Notes: a model not told the origin generated them from the letters alone. Positions 1-12,169 are shown, numbered from the stretch's first letter. The stretch: 64,000 nt of DNA from Mytilisepta virgata (GCA_028015205.1 CM051510.1:28210580-28274579); one strand, 5' to 3'. Numbers and translations: made by a program.

Positions 1-271
1 CATACATGTATATTGATTTTAAAAAAGTTCGTAAGGGACTTGTAGCAAGGCTAAGGGTATGAAGAAAAGACAACTAAAATAATGTTATCAATATGATCAA
101 TGCAAAGGTTTTGACATACATACATGTATAATTACTCAAATCTTTCGAGATTCGTTAAACTGCGTCTTGAATATAAAAATATTGCATCTTGCTCCTTTGT
201 ACCTAATTGGAAAAGTGAAACATATTTTCAAATTTTCTCAAAACATAACACAGATGCCAGCTTCTGAAAAC

Positions 272-1041
272 TTAAAGCTTTGCAGGTGTTAAAAGTTTCC
301 AAGGTTCTAAGCCAAATTTGAAATCGGCAAACATTATGCGCTTGTTACCTTTGAAAATTGAGAAATATATTCTCGTAATGTCATTTTCATCTTGCCAGAG
401 GCAAAATTCTAGTTCATCGTCGGCAAAACTTTCACCTATGTAGTTTATTGCAAAACGTTCAATGTTAAATGCACACATGTCTGCCTTGTAGTGTTGGAGG
501 TGTCCACCTTTTGATGCCTTAGTGGCACAATCCATACACAACTTTACGTAGGTAGCTTGGTTTGAGTGCAAATTTTTATCCAAGTCACTATATCTGATGA
601 TGACTTTCCATCTGAAACATTTTTCTCGTGTTTCTGGTAGGACAGATTTATTTAGATCGACGTAATTTCCCGTTATCGGTAAATGGGCGAACTTCGTTTG
701 GAACCAATCTGGAAATGGCAACGGTCGTCTATTTTTCGTATCAATCTGCACAAATTTCAATAAGTTTCTCGCAAGTTTCATGCCAGTATCACCATCATAA
801 AGATTTGTGTCGAAAACTACCGAGGACTTTCCAACTTCCTTTAATTCCATAATAAATCTAAGTTCGATTGGCGTTTTATATGTAAATCGATACACCAGTG
901 GATTAATGTCAAGCGTCTGTTTGACAATGACATGACCTACGTTCTTCCGACGTAAGTCTTCCATCATCATAAAGGCATTTACCATACCAACTGATCTGTT
1001 AGCTTGGAAAAGTAAAGATATCCCCCAAACACTCCAATGAC
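272..1041 (-). CDS. Last exon of a hotdog-fold acyl-ACP-thioesterase-like protein
   Basis: The exon is open for about 256 codons and ends at a TAA at 272. On the minus strand it is preceded by a pyrimidine-rich tract ending in TTTTCTAG, a strong acceptor, so I start the exon at 1041 and not at the ATG near 1114, which lies in intron/repeat sequence. The product contains RYSDLDKNLHSNQATYVK, which matches the core of the second hotdog of acyl-ACP/acyl-CoA thioesterase-like proteins (S-D-x-D-x-N-x-H-x-N-x-x-Y). Such proteins hydrolyse acyl thioesters; the substrate here is unknown. The start (HWSVWGISLLFQ) continues the first hotdog from the exon at 4419-4522, with matching phase. Family assignment is motif-based; the exon itself looks intact. 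Confidence 0.75.
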
Positions 1042-1330
1042 CTAGAAAAGAAGAAGAATGAGTGAACAATATGCTGTTGGCGTGGCCAATGATACGAGCA
1101 CAGCAATAACCCATTCCAGAATCTCATTTCCGGTATCACGATTCTGACACTAAAATTATAATTTAAAACAAGTTATTTCCCTTACTTTACTTACTTCCGT
1201 TTCCGGCGAACGCGACTCTTTCTAGCCTTAGTATGTAGCACAATATGGCCATATTCGCTTTCACAAATAATTTCACTTCTAAATGACCCATATGCTCCCA
1301 CTAGCGCTCGCTGCGCTCGCTATTAATACG
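1042..1330. repeat. Dispersed repeat, inverted copy at 41603-41870
   Basis: The segment contains GGCGTGGCCAATGAT, a TTCCGGTATCACGATTCTGA region and CATATGCTCCCACTAGCG. All recur in the same order on the opposite strand at 41603-41870. It forms the intron side of the acceptor at 1041 and supplies the misleading upstream ATG and leader of the thioesterase reading frame. Family not identified. Confidence 0.65.
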
Positions 1331-1910
1331 AAACAGGTTCAACATGGAGAGCGAGCGAATGAAGGTTTGATAGAATTTCGGTATTTAGTGAGACCTTCAG
1401 AATGGCGGTAAAACGTGACATTTTTTATTTAGCCAAATTTAAATCCATGTAGTTTCGTTCTTGGTCATTTTATTTTATTAAATGATTAAAAGTAAAATTG
1501 ATTATCATTCATGATTATTTAAGACCACTATTATTTTATTTTGTTTTTTCATAAATTTACTTACTACAAATAACATTTTTTTTGATATTGCAGAATGTGT
1601 TTGGAGGGTTTTTTATGTTGCTCAATTGAAAAAAAATGCAATCAAGTAAATTCATCGGATATTCTGATTTCTAATTTGGCCCATACCGAAATGGGACAAA
1701 ACCATGACTCTGCTTTCCGATCGAAAGTCAGTAGTGACTGGTTTATGATAGTAGTTTACGCTACATATAAAGTTCCTTGAAAGTACATGTATTAATAGCT
1801 TAGCTGCTAGTATACTGGTAAGCGGGAATAAGGAATGTTTTGAAAGTCGTCCAGTACATTTTTCAGTTTTAACATTTTTTTCGGTCGTTTTGACATTAGC
1901 ATTCGTATTA

Positions 1911-2112
1911 CAAAAAAAGGACAAATATACCTAAGAAGCAATAAAAAAAAAACGTAATCCATTGGACAGACAAACCCGGGAAGACAAATGAACAACCACA
2001 AGCACAACAAATAAACACAAAAAACTAAAAAAAAACAATGAACAACACGAACTCCAATAAAAACCAGGAGTGAACCCAGGTGCTCCAACCTTTTGATCTA
2101 TTTGGAATTCAT
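1911..2112. repeat. Dispersed repeat, second copy at 25988-26160
   Basis: This stretch shares long near-identical blocks with 25988-26160, including TTGGACAGACAAACC, AAGACAAATGAACAACCAC and AACAACACGAACTCC. Both copies run in the same direction. Short open frames on either strand here are inside the repeat and are not genes. Confidence 0.7.
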
Positions 2113-2629
2113 TCAAAATGTTCGAGATTTAGCTTCACTGATGAGATAATTGTTGAAATATGCACATCCAGTGTATCAAAACTGCTTTCACAGAATGCCC
2201 AGCTCCATTGTTTTTTTTCCCAAAATGCAACTTTTGGGATTTTTTAGTTATCTTTTTTGGTAAAATATTTGATATGATATATAAATATATAATGGCTTTG
2301 TGAGTTGCCAAATCTTAGATAACACACGTCCCTTGTCCATAATCTTGCAGACAGCGAATTTTCGTAAACATTGGCCTAGCTAAAGATGAGTTAATAAACA
2401 GATCCATTTGGTAATAAAAGGCTTCTCTCAGCGCAGCATGATACGACCGCAAGTTTGACCTTTGTATATCGAAAAAAAATAAAAGAAAAAAACTAGAATA
2501 GTGTCTGTAAGACACGGATTCCCCGCCTAAAATGTAGGTCATCATGTATGAATGCTCAGTACTATCCAAGGCACATCCGCTGATGAAGTTTCGTTGATAC
2601 ACTATGCCTAGATCCAAAGAAATCAACCT

Positions 2630-3410
2630 AAACGCAAAATTTAACAAAGTCACTGAAGCATGAAATGTAGGTCATAGTGACCCAAGTATTGGGAACTGCG
2701 TTGTACTATACCAGAGGACTGTAGTGGTGAAATATCATTGATATATTACTACAAGTTTCTAAGAAATGAACCTAAACGCAAAACATAACCAAAGTCACTG
2801 AAGCATGAGATGTATGTCATAGCGACCCAGGTGTTGCTGAACTGCGTTGTACTATACCAGAGGACTGTAGTGGTGAAATATCATTGATATATTACTATAG
2901 GTTTCTGAAAAATGGAGCTAAATGCAAAACTTAACCAAATCGGGACTTACGTACGATGAACTGGGGGGCAGGGCCTCGAAATGGTGGTCAAACTGAGATG
3001 TACTGATAGTAATGCAACTTTGTAGATAATATCATTGATCTATATCAAACTAACTTATGCAGAAATCTTAACACTTAACATTTCTAATAAATAATTGAAA
3101 GTCACTGGAAAATGACCCAGGGGAAAGGGTCTTGAAATGGTCGACAAACTGAAATGTACTGTTAGTAATGCAACTTTATAGAAAACATCATTGATCTATT
3201 ATAAGTAGTTCTTATCAATCTAACTTAAGCAGAAAACTTCACACTGGAAATTGCTAATTAATTGAAAGTCACTGGACCATGACCTAGGAGACAGGGCCTC
3301 GAAATGGTCGACAAACTGAAAAGTACTGTTAGTAATACAACTTTATAGAAAATATCATTGATCTGTCACAAGTAGTTCTTATCATTAGGCAGAAAACTAA
3401 ACAATTGTTG
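2630..3410. repeat. Degenerate tandem repeats of about 150-170 bp
   Basis: Two related arrays follow one another. The first repeats GTCACTGAAGCATGA and ACTGCGTTGTACTATACCAGAGG (shortened here: ACTGCGTTGTACTATACC) between 2640 and 2930. The second repeats AACTGAAATGTACTG, AGTAATGCAACTTT and GAAAGTCACTGGA between 2990 and 3390. The region lies in the last intron of the thioesterase-like gene. No coding potential is seen. Confidence 0.65.
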
Positions 3411-4418
3411 ATGTCGCCGGAAAAGTTACACCTATACCTCGCCTTCCCCACTTTTCGTCATAGGCGATACAAAAATCCCCATTACAATCGAATGAGAAAT
3501 AAAAATGTAGGTATCATGCAAAATGGCTAAATTTGGCCCCTATAATCCCTTTTATCTCTGCAACGACAAAAGTAACACAATAATCACACCCTGCATACAG
3601 TTCGGCAAACCATTGATAAATCTGGCTCTGCGGTAAGAAATATCCATGTTTAATATTAGAACATGATATGAAATCCGCGGATCCAAAAAAAAAAATTCAA
3701 AAGTTACACAAAAACTAACACAAACCCTTTATTGACCCCCAGAAAAAAAACGGGATAGCCAGTGGCCCAAAATCAATCACAACCTGTATTATTTAGGGGG
3801 GGGGCATTGCGGAGGAAAAAAATATTAAAAATATTATTATATTCAATAAAACAAAAGTAAATAAGCGGACGACGATGACGACAGCCTCATACCATAATAC
3901 GTCCACAAATAAAAAAAAATTCAAAATACATTCAAAACAACAAGAGACCATGGCCAATTACGATCAAATGTTTCTATTGGTAAATCGGGTTATCGCTCTT
4001 TGAGTTAGCAAAGAAAATATAAGGAATTCGAATATTCAACTTATACAAAAGTTCTTTAATTTATGTTTCCGATTTTGAACTGTACATGTGAGTTTATATC
4101 TCAGAATAATTGGTCGAATAAGATACAGTGAAAATTGTCTAAAATGTTTCAAAACCCACAATGCAATAGCAAATTAACCTGTTTAATCCAAACACCTCTC
4201 TAATAAAGCGGTTTGGTTTAGACATCTTTTACTGTTTTTGAATTACGAAATTACGTTTCTGCACTAAACGTGGATCAAAGATAGGAAGATATTTTAAATT
4301 GTAGAAATAAAAACCTTCAACGCTTTAGAAATTCGCAGAAAATTAGATTTTTTTTATATCACACAAAAATGAATTAGCCTGAAACAAAACTGGTCCCTGG
4401 CATATCTTACAGCGTTAC
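3411..4418. other. Intron sequence, no recognisable feature
   Basis: This is the upper part of the intron between the exons at 4419-4522 and 272-1041. It holds poly-A and poly-G runs and a GACGACGATGACGAC stretch. I see no exon, RNA gene or bounded transposon. Confidence 0.5.
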
Positions 4419-4522
4419 CTGTACGATCAGCATCTGCATATGGCACTCCATGGAATGTGACATCAGAACGATCTGCAGTAATTTTATTTATTGTATAGTG
4501 AGTCATGTTGGTAATGTGCAAT
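4419..4522 (-). CDS. Upstream exon of the hotdog thioesterase-like gene
   Basis: An acceptor (TTTTTTCAG) and a donor (ACAG|GTAACG) bound 104 nt on the minus strand. Only one frame is open; it ends FHGVPYADADRTG. Its last codon is completed by the first bases of the exon ending at 1041 (phase 1), giving RTG-HWSVWG, a plausible continuation of the first hotdog domain. The open frame needs two bases from the preceding exon. An internal ATG follows the acceptor by 15 nt and could be the start if no coding exon lies upstream. Confidence 0.6.
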
Positions 4523-4667
4523 CTGAAAAAAGAAAATGTTTCACTCGAAATTTTTTATTTTTATTTTGAAAGAAAACAAATTGCAATGAGATGTACTAAT
4601 TCTATATTCTTACATTTTCACATCTCAGGGGTAGTGTGATAGACAATGGTTTATAATCAATACTTAC

Positions 4668-4762
4668 GGTGACGGAGCACCAGACAACATCCGTTTTTTC
4701 TCTATTATACACAAAGGCCTTAATCAATTGACTGATATTTTCTTCGTCCTCTCCAAAGTTTC
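4668..4762 (-). CDS. Possible further upstream exon of the thioesterase-like gene
   Basis: A 95-nt stretch on the minus strand lies between a plausible acceptor (TTTAAG) and a consensus donor (ACC|GTAAGT). One frame is open and reads FGEDEENISQLIKAFVYN and onward, which looks like real protein. The stretch ends in phase 0, but the next exon (4419-4522) is open only if two bases are carried over. Either a different donor is used, or the exon boundaries are misjudged, or the copy carries a frame error. No exon further upstream is recognised. Confidence 0.35.
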
Positions 4763-5149
4763 CTTAAACCAGTGAATAGGATATTGATAAGTGTTGCATA
4801 GACATCATGTATTGCGTTATTCAGTAATATTATTCTCTTTTTCTTTCTCTCTTTTTTTCAGCCAATTAAATATGCAAAGCTGAACTATTATTCTAAATAC
4901 ACATTAAATGTGAGCATAATGGGACGTGATAAAATGAAAATAAACAAATGAATAAAGATAAAGTATTAAAACTAAAATAAAGAAATGCACTGCAAGAGTG
5001 GTATAAGAAAGTCCATGACCAAAAATGTCCAACGTAGATGAAAATAGTAAAATTTATTTATTTAAAAATGTTAAAAATCATATTTTAAAGTTGGAAATCG
5101 AATAATATTTGTCACATCCAAATTTTGAGTATAGGAAACTTATTTGCAA

Positions 5150-5456
5150 ATTAAGAATTAGTGATCACCCGCTTGAAATTCAAACAGGGAGGTATAAAAA
5201 AAAATCCCCATAGATTTGAGAACTTGTAAGAACTGCATAAATGAAGTAATTGAGGAGGAGAAACATTTTTTATTATATTGTAAAAATACCGATAGTTGCA
5301 GAAAGTCTTTTACTGAAAAATATTTTTGATGATTCATTTAACTGTTTAAATGATGCTGACAAAATAAAAAAGATATTAAATCCTAGCAGCAATGAACAAG
5401 TGGGATTACTTGGCTTCTTCATAAAACAGTCATTGGAACTTAGGACAGGCTCTTGA
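5150..5456 (+). pseudogene. 3' fragment of a LINE reverse transcriptase ORF
   Basis: A short plus-strand frame (with a frame change near 5250) resembles the extreme C-terminus of the LINE protein at 32664-33068: a C-x2-C zinc-knuckle-like stretch (CKNCINEVIEEEKHFLLYC) followed by a hydrophobic helix and a stop at 5456. Only the tail survives. It is a different, more diverged family member than the fragment at 6420-7330. Confidence 0.55.
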
Positions 5457-5599
5457 TGTCATTTGTTGCATATGACATATAAGTCTCAGTTTAAAAAGTC
5501 ATTATGACTTTGAATTTGTTTATTGTTGTTTTGTATTGCTGTAACCGAAAAGGGTTTATTGTCTGCAATTTTGAATAAGGCCAAAAAAAATACATGTCT

Positions 5600-5800
5600 T
5601 TAGGGTAACACACTGAAAAAAGTTAGGTAGGGTAGGTAGGGAATTTTTTTTTTTACATTAATTTTTTTTGTTAGGTTGTATACTGGAGTCACCTTGACTT
5701 TAACAGTGCTTGTTGCAGAAAGGTTATAAAAAATTTAGGGTAGGCACTAAAAATTAGGTAGGGTCGGGTTACCCTAAACACAACTATATTTTTTTTAGGC
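5600..5800. repeat. Short G/T-rich repeated motif TTAGGTAGGGT
   Basis: GGTAGGGTAGGTAGGG-like motifs occur at about 5623-5640 and again at 5735-5770. No telomere-like array is formed and no further structure is seen. Confidence 0.35.
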
Positions 5801-6081
5801 CTAAAGTATAAGATAATTGTGTTAGTCTATTTCTCTGTATTTCTTTAACATAATAAAAGGTATATATAAACGTGTGTATTTCTTATTACTTTTTCAGGTA
5901 TACATTTAACTTATAGTGGATTTGTGAATCAACCTCTGCAATAAGTACACTAACTTAGTACATTTTTGTACTTGAAAATCTCCAAGGTTCCATTAAGAAA
6001 TAAATACATGTAGAACGTTTTGATTACTTATAATATTTTTTAGCAAAATAAGGGCTTTTTGAACTTAGCAGATTTTGGTTT

Positions 6082-6097
6082 AAATCTACACACACAC

Positions 6098-6156
<59 letters not shown>
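6082..6156. repeat. (CA)n/(TA)n microsatellite
   Basis: ACACACACACACA is followed by about 28 uninterrupted TA units. It creates a spurious minus-strand reading frame of alternating I and Y residues. Confidence 0.95.
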
Positions 6157-6160
<4 letters not shown>

Positions 6161-6419
6161 GGAAAGCTACACAGCTTCAATAACCATACAGATATATTAA
6201 TGTATGATTTATGAAAATGTAAGGGGACAATACAAAATGCCACTGGATTGAATGTAAAATACAAATGAACACCAAAACAGCCCAACAAGACAAGCAATGA
6301 CGTGTCTAGATATATAATACATAAATAATTCATAATAATAATTCAGAGTATATATAGCTTGTCTTCATCAAATCAAGTGTCTCAACTTTGTACACCTATA
6401 TGACCACACAATAAAGACT

Positions 6420-7330
6420 ATTTTATTATATGGTAGTGAAATTTGGGGGGTGTTTTCCCCTGAATCTTCTACTTGCAAGAAAAATAATGATTATATATTA
6501 GAAAAGGTATTTTCAGCTGATATTTCTGAGAAATCACAAATAAAATTTTTGAAATATATTCTTGGTGTTAATAAAAGATCCAGTAATATAGCAATTATGT
6601 CTGAGCTTGGCAGAATCCCTGTATATTTTACTATTATTTTGTCAATGCTGAAATATTATCATAGACTAGAAAATTTAAAGGAAGGTCTATTGTATGATGC
6701 CTATATATGTAACAGGCAATTGCATTCTTGTAAAGTTAATACTTGGTATTCTAGTATTATATTCATATTGAAAGAGATAGATTTACCAATATCAAATTTA
6801 AAGAAACTAAAATTAGGTCGTTTATGCAAAACTGTTAAAAATAAACTATCAAAAAGTTTCCTCAATTTTTGGGATGGCTTTAGAGAAAGTAGTTTAATTT
6901 CTGACAAAGGGAAATTATTAACATGATTAACATACTTCACTGTCAAAAGATGTTTTGAAAGAGAGAAATATCTTGATTTAAATGATTTTAAAATTAGACA
7001 ATCAATTTGTAAAATTAGAGTTAGTGCTCATTGTTTAAAAATAGAAACTGATAGATATGCTAAAAATTATATTGAACGTTCACAAAGACTATGTACTAAA
7101 TGCATACTCGGAGAGGTTGAAGACAAGGAACACTTTTTAGTTCAATGTCCATTGTATGAAAATGAAAGAAAAGTATTTTATGAAAATATATCTTTATTTT
7201 GTAATAATTTTGGGAACCTGAATAAAACAGCAAAGTTTATTTGGCTATTGACTAGTGAAAATATTCATGTCCTAAAAACATTGGGTATATTTATAAATAA
7301 GTGTTTAGAAATAAGAAATTCTATATAATA
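6420..7330 (+). pseudogene. LINE reverse transcriptase C-terminal region, decayed
   Basis: A plus-strand series of frames matches, in order, the C-terminal part of the minus-strand LINE at 32664-33724. Shared motifs are the tyrosine-rich LYG..IWG region near 6430 (frameshifted), GVNKRSSNIAIMSELGRIP against GVSKRATDLAILSELGRFP, WYSSIIFILK against WYGSISFLLK, and a terminal zinc-knuckle-like CTKCILGEVEDKEHFLVQC. There is a frameshift near 6925. The RT catalytic core is absent, so this is a 5'-truncated, dead insertion, typical of LINEs. Confidence 0.75.
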
Positions 7331-8440
7331 ACATGCAAATATATTAATTGATATATTATGATAATATAGATATTGTGCATATAGTATGGCTCTGACCTGA
7401 CTGCGGTTATTGTGGGTTTAACTATATATATGTAAACTGTATATGTACCTCCAATGATATAAATCATTTGTATTTGATTGCTTGCTCTTAATGGGCCCTT
7501 CATTGGAAACGAAATTTTTCTTTCTTCTTATTGGTGTACCCCAAGGTAACTCAAAACTTTACAATAAGTCAGAATAGTTTTTTGACTCCATCACACCTCA
7601 ACATATCAGACATAAGGAGTTACTCTCAAACACATCACACATTTTTCTGTCCTTTTTTATAATTTTTAACTTAAAATGTCATTAAAATAAATGTAGCCTG
7701 TAATACATGAAATATAATTATAATTCTACATAAATACCTTCCACTAAAACGCCAATATACATGTACTCACCAAGAATCATACGTACCCTATTCAATGAGA
7801 TCTCTAAAAAGCGCAAGACAAAATCATTTAAGGCATTGCGAAAAACATGAAATCAGGGTTATTTTGCAGAACGACCTAGTGATGAGTAAACCTCAGCTTT
7901 GAATGATTGCGCAATGATGACAACTGCTACAGTTTCACATAATATTTTTAACCCCAAACACACCTTAGGTCGACAAACTGACGTAAAACGGGCTCTGTTT
8001 ATATAAGTATTAGTATCTTAGTCAATCAAGCTTAATGTATTAATTACACTATAAATATTGTGTGTCACAATGCCACAGTTTTAGGAATATTTTTTTTATA
8101 TATTAATTATACCAATTATTGAGTACTACATAATCTTTAATTGTTCGCTAGTGGTATTTTGTACATTTCTTATCTAAAGTATCTTGTTATTGTTTGTGTA
8201 TGTTCATATTTAGTATTTACCTACCAACACTCGTACGAAGTTTACGTCCTATTTCATGACCTTTGATCGATGACGCGTCCTATTATGTGTACGGTTAATT
8301 TTTGCATTCATTTGAAATATTCAAATAGTCTAAAACTCATGTCATGCAGATACGGGGTTCTTACGTATTTTTTCTTCTGTTTTAAAATATCATTTCACCA
8401 AGATAAGAAATAGAATACAAACAGGTAAATTTTTAGAAAA
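7331..8440. other. Intergenic sequence, nothing recognised
   Basis: AT-rich DNA lies between the LINE fragment and a G-homopolymer. No exon, hairpin or tandem structure is apparent. Confidence 0.5.
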
Positions 8441-8442
8441 GG

Positions 8443-8474
<32 letters not shown>
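8441..8474. repeat. Poly-G tract (29 G after GGGGA)
   Basis: A run of 29 consecutive G residues, preceded by GGGGA. Its real length is uncertain because homopolymers of this size are often mis-assembled. Confidence 0.95.
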
Positions 8475-9541
8475 TAAATGATCACTGCATGCATACAAGG
8501 ACGTATAACTAACTAATATACGTCCTTAATGCATATAACCTGTATTCAATTTTTGTACTCGAAAGAAAAAATCAAACAAACAAAATGCCAATCTTCAATA
8601 TAATTGTAAAAAATATTAGTTTGATAAAGTATAGGCCGGGATGTACAGCCAAATCTGCTCGGTATTCTAGATAATCGATGATTGTCCGGGTCCTCCAGCC
8701 ACCCCCCCCCCCCTTTTCCAAGCCTATCTCGTGGATATTCATCTGAAGTCAATCAGCTTGTTTAGCTTGTTTAGAATAAACAGAGGCCGATTCTACGATA
8801 TTGTTAATCATACTGGTTAAAATCAAGAGCTATATGTTTATCAGGGAAGAATACTTGTAGGTTATTGAAATCGCATAATTAAAGACTCGATCGGCGATGA
8901 TTTTTTTTTCTTTCTTTTTTATTGACTAAACATGTAACCCAAAAGAAAATGATCAAAGTAAAAAAGCGTCAACAAATTAACAAAAGCATACCCTTGTCTA
9001 TTGTACAATACAAAAAAAGGCAAAGACAAACAAATACACCCAGACACTTCAACAGTAGTCGGGTAAAACTGATAATAAAGTATTCGACAAAGGGACTAGA
9101 AAGGACAATTAAATAAGGAAGAGACCTTACCTTCATTTAAATAGAAGAGTCAACATTCTATATCAGACCAACGGCTCCACCTAGTAGTCCGAGGTCCAAT
9201 ATGGGTTGATTGATTGATTGATTGTTGTTTCACGTCGAGAAGACTGTATTGCAGCCATACCATGGCAAAGATATGGGTTAAGGGTTAATACCAGAGACGA
9301 TATGGAAAAGGGCATGTACTAATATCAGCATGTATCAGCTCCTGTATCAGACCCGGGCTTGATATTTGAAGGTAAACAGAGTTGTATCAGAGCAAAATTG
9401 TACATGATACTACTAAATAAATGATAAAATATATACGTGTATTATGTTGTTAATTGATACACCATATATTGACTGTGAAACTTTCCTGTTACTTCCTTCA
9501 CTCGATTTACAAAGTTATGTTCACTTGCTAAATACATGTAC
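8475..9541. other. Intergenic; expected site of the missing last exon of ENPP copy C
   Basis: In genes A and B the last exon lies 1.6 kb and 0.3 kb beyond exon 7. I searched this region on the minus strand for the last-exon signature (DIYQLMCHVLQ and a C-terminal hydrophobic tail) and found nothing. A GATTGATTGATTGATTG run is at 9206-9225. Confidence 0.5.
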
Positions 9542-9653
9542 CTGGTCACGTGGCAATGAATATTTATCTCATATCGGCTATTTTATTTTCGTAACCATGG
9601 TTGCCTTTCATAGGGCCTCCATCTGAAGATCTTGGAAACTCATTTCTTAATGG
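9542..9653 (-). pseudogene. Copy C exon 7 remnant
   Basis: 112 nt (phase-compatible length) encode NEFPRSS..GPMKGNHGY, keeping the zinc-ligand histidine of HGYD-type motifs, then two in-frame stops (TAA after ADMR, TGA before the donor). The acceptor reads TTTCAT where gene B has TTTCAG. Confidence 0.85.
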
Positions 9654-10859
9654 ATGAAATAGTAATTTGACATCACAGACTAATGTTAGAGCGTGTTCTG
9701 TATAATCGATGAACCTCACTATGAGGCAAATGATCGTTTTGTTACAGTACACAGAAAAAACATATAGACAATGATTATTTTGAGGATGATCAAGTTTTTC
9801 CTCGGCTCGTGTAATTATCTGTCAGATCAGTCTTATCCTCCATGGGCTATTGTTTTATACACTGAATCCTATAATTGTTTGTTTAGCGTGTGAAAAAGTC
9901 ACAGTCACAGCCCTTATAAGAAACAAATTATAGGTTAGTGTGAATTTGAATACTAGAAAAGTACAAATACACGTATCGAGTGGAGTGCGCTATTGTCATG
10001 CTTTTAGTTGCTCGTAATTTTGGAAGTGTAGACTCAACTGCCAATTATCTAATATTCCATACTGATTGCTGAATTACAGTCGGTCAATGACATATACATT
10101 AGCTATTCCATGATTAGATAAAATTATATACTACTAACAGGAAGGCACCATTACATATTTTTGGCCTATCTATGCGGCACTAATTTGCCATGTATTAAAA
10201 ATTGGCCCCTTTTAAAGAAGAAACCACGCCTTAATTACATTCTGAGACGGTCACTTCACTTAGCAAGAATTTTATTTTACTAATCCTTATTTCCGGTTAT
10301 ACATAGTGGACTTTATTAATTAAAATATTACAGTCCACCCGGTAACCCGGTAATGCATGGGGTCAAATTTGCGGAGGTTCCGGGAGAAATCCGGAGCATT
10401 GGCATGTATGGTCATTTCTTCAATGCTGTTGACAAAAGCTTCTAAAAAAGCCAATTACGAAATCTTTTCTTAAAAAAAAATACCCACTTAAGATTTATTG
10501 ACACTTAATAAAAACTAGGAAATGTACTTCAACTTTGGAAAGATGTACATTCATTTTATTTGACGCCCTTTGATTGATAAAAACTGACTTAATTATTAAA
10601 TCAAACTCGAATTACCTCCCTTACCTCGTATTAAACACAGATGTTTATTCATGTTATTAGGTGAATAAAATTGATATAAGTCGAGACAAATCGGGATAAA
10701 TACATACATAATATCCTAATATGAGAATTGATTGTCTAAATGAAATTCATATCGTACTAATATGAATGTTATTGATCCCGTACACTATGTAACTAATTCC
10801 TCCTTTATAAATCCTGGTGCAATTCATTTTCCGTCAAAAAAGGAATATAATTTACGTTT

Positions 10860-10920
10860 ATGGTATATATCACGGTTCATGGTATATATCACAGCTCATG
10901 GTATATATCACGGTTCATAG
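10860..10920. repeat. Three tandem units of GGTATATATCACGGTTCAT
   Basis: Three near-identical units of about 20 bp (the middle one reads ACAGCTCAT) directly abut the left end of the fold-back element. They generate a repetitive WYIS reading frame that is not a gene. Confidence 0.85.
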
Positions 10921-10921
10921 C

Positions 10922-11660
10922 ACAGGGGCCCGACTTGTGGATATTTATTTCTTTTTCATTTTATTTTATTTTATTTTATTTTATTTTATTTTATTTTTTA
11001 TTTTTTTTTTGGTTTATTTCAGGAGTACTTTTAATAAATATTTACTATTACAACGAATATTCTGCGTTTATTATCAATGTGCTATACACTATCCACGTCC
11101 TTATACTAAAAAATCATAAAGGGATATAAGCCTCCATTTTGGATTTCCTACCCCTGCCACGATTAAAATCAATTAAAAATACTTCCACGTGACAATTTAT
11201 TACATATATGCCCTCAATCTCTTCCAAAGTGAATGGTCTTCAAAATCCTGTCATCGTATTACCAAGATGCGGTACGAAACTCTTTAACTCGACAAGCAAA
11301 GTCAAAAGTTCGCAGATTTCAGATCGAAAGCAATGTTACCATATATTAGTCAATGAGAATCGGAGTTGCTTCCCTTTGACAGGCAATAGTGAAGTAACGA
11401 GGAACGTTGCTTTCGACGCGAAATAAGACAACTTTTGACTTCGCTCGTCAAATTATCGAGTTTAATGTCGAATCTTGGTAAAATGATGATTGGACTTTGA
11501 AGATCATTCATTTTGGAGGAGATTCAGGGCAGATGCTAAATAAATTATGCCATTGATAATATTCGTTGTTATAGTAAATATTTTTAAAAGTACTTATGAA
11601 ATAAGACAACAACAAAAATAAAATAAAAAAGAAATAAATATCCAGAAGTCGGGCCCCTGT
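10922..11660. mobile_element. Fold-back (long inverted repeat) MITE-like element
   Basis: The two ends are inverted copies: ACAGGGGCCCGACTT at the left, and its complement ending GTCGGGCCCCTGT at the right. The match continues inward through the TGGATATTTATTTC and (TTTTA)n / (TAAAA)n tracts, GTACTTTTAATAAATATT, ATTACCAAGAT and AGTCAAAAGTT, so nearly the whole 740 bp is two arms of about 350 bp around a centre near 11300. No transposase is present. It sits about 40 bp beyond exon 6 of ENPP copy C. Confidence 0.8.
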
Positions 11661-11697
11661 TGTTCATGGAACCTTAAAAGCAGAAAACAAACATTAC

Positions 11698-11847
11698 CCG
11701 AAGCATCATCCATTTATAGTCGACTACAACAGTTATTGGTGCCGCTCTATAATGTTTTTTATAATACCAGTTTCCTGGAATTTCATTCTTCTTAAAAACT
11801 CTTATGTATCGTAATTCGTTGTTGGCTCTCGTCAAGTCATTGTATAC
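11698..11847 (-). pseudogene. Copy C exon 6 remnant (structurally intact)
   Basis: The exon is 150 nt, identical in length to exon 6 of A and B, with good acceptor (TTGTAG) and donor (CGG|GTAATG). The frame is fully open: VYNDLTRANNELRYIRVF at the start, and HYRAAPITVVVDYKWMMLR at the end. This is the only undamaged exon of the copy. Confidence 0.85.
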
Positions 11848-12169
11848 CTACAATTAAAATCTGGAAGTGGATGTCGAGACAATTTCAAAAAGATGTTTTC
11901 ATTATACATTGTGTATATATACATTACAACAGTAATAATACATGATTTATGTTTTGCTCGGTCAATCGATGTATATTTTAGCGAACATTTAAATTCTTGG
12001 TAAATAAATCAAGCTATCACTAAAACCACGAAACGTGGCATACAGCGAGATATAACGAATCCACAGTGTAGTCTTTGAGACCGGTACTACCAATATCCAT
12101 TGCCACGGAATCAGTATTATAAAGTGAACGTAACCTTGTAAATTACTCAAAATTTATTTCATTCTTTAC

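Noticed and set aside
1042..1114. N-terminus of the thioesterase-like reading frame (ATG near 1114)
   Set aside because: A strong splice acceptor lies at 1042-1043, and the sequence upstream is a dispersed repeat also found inverted near 41.8 kb.
6040..6333. 97-residue minus-strand frame
   Set aside because: Its centre is the translation of a (TA)n microsatellite.
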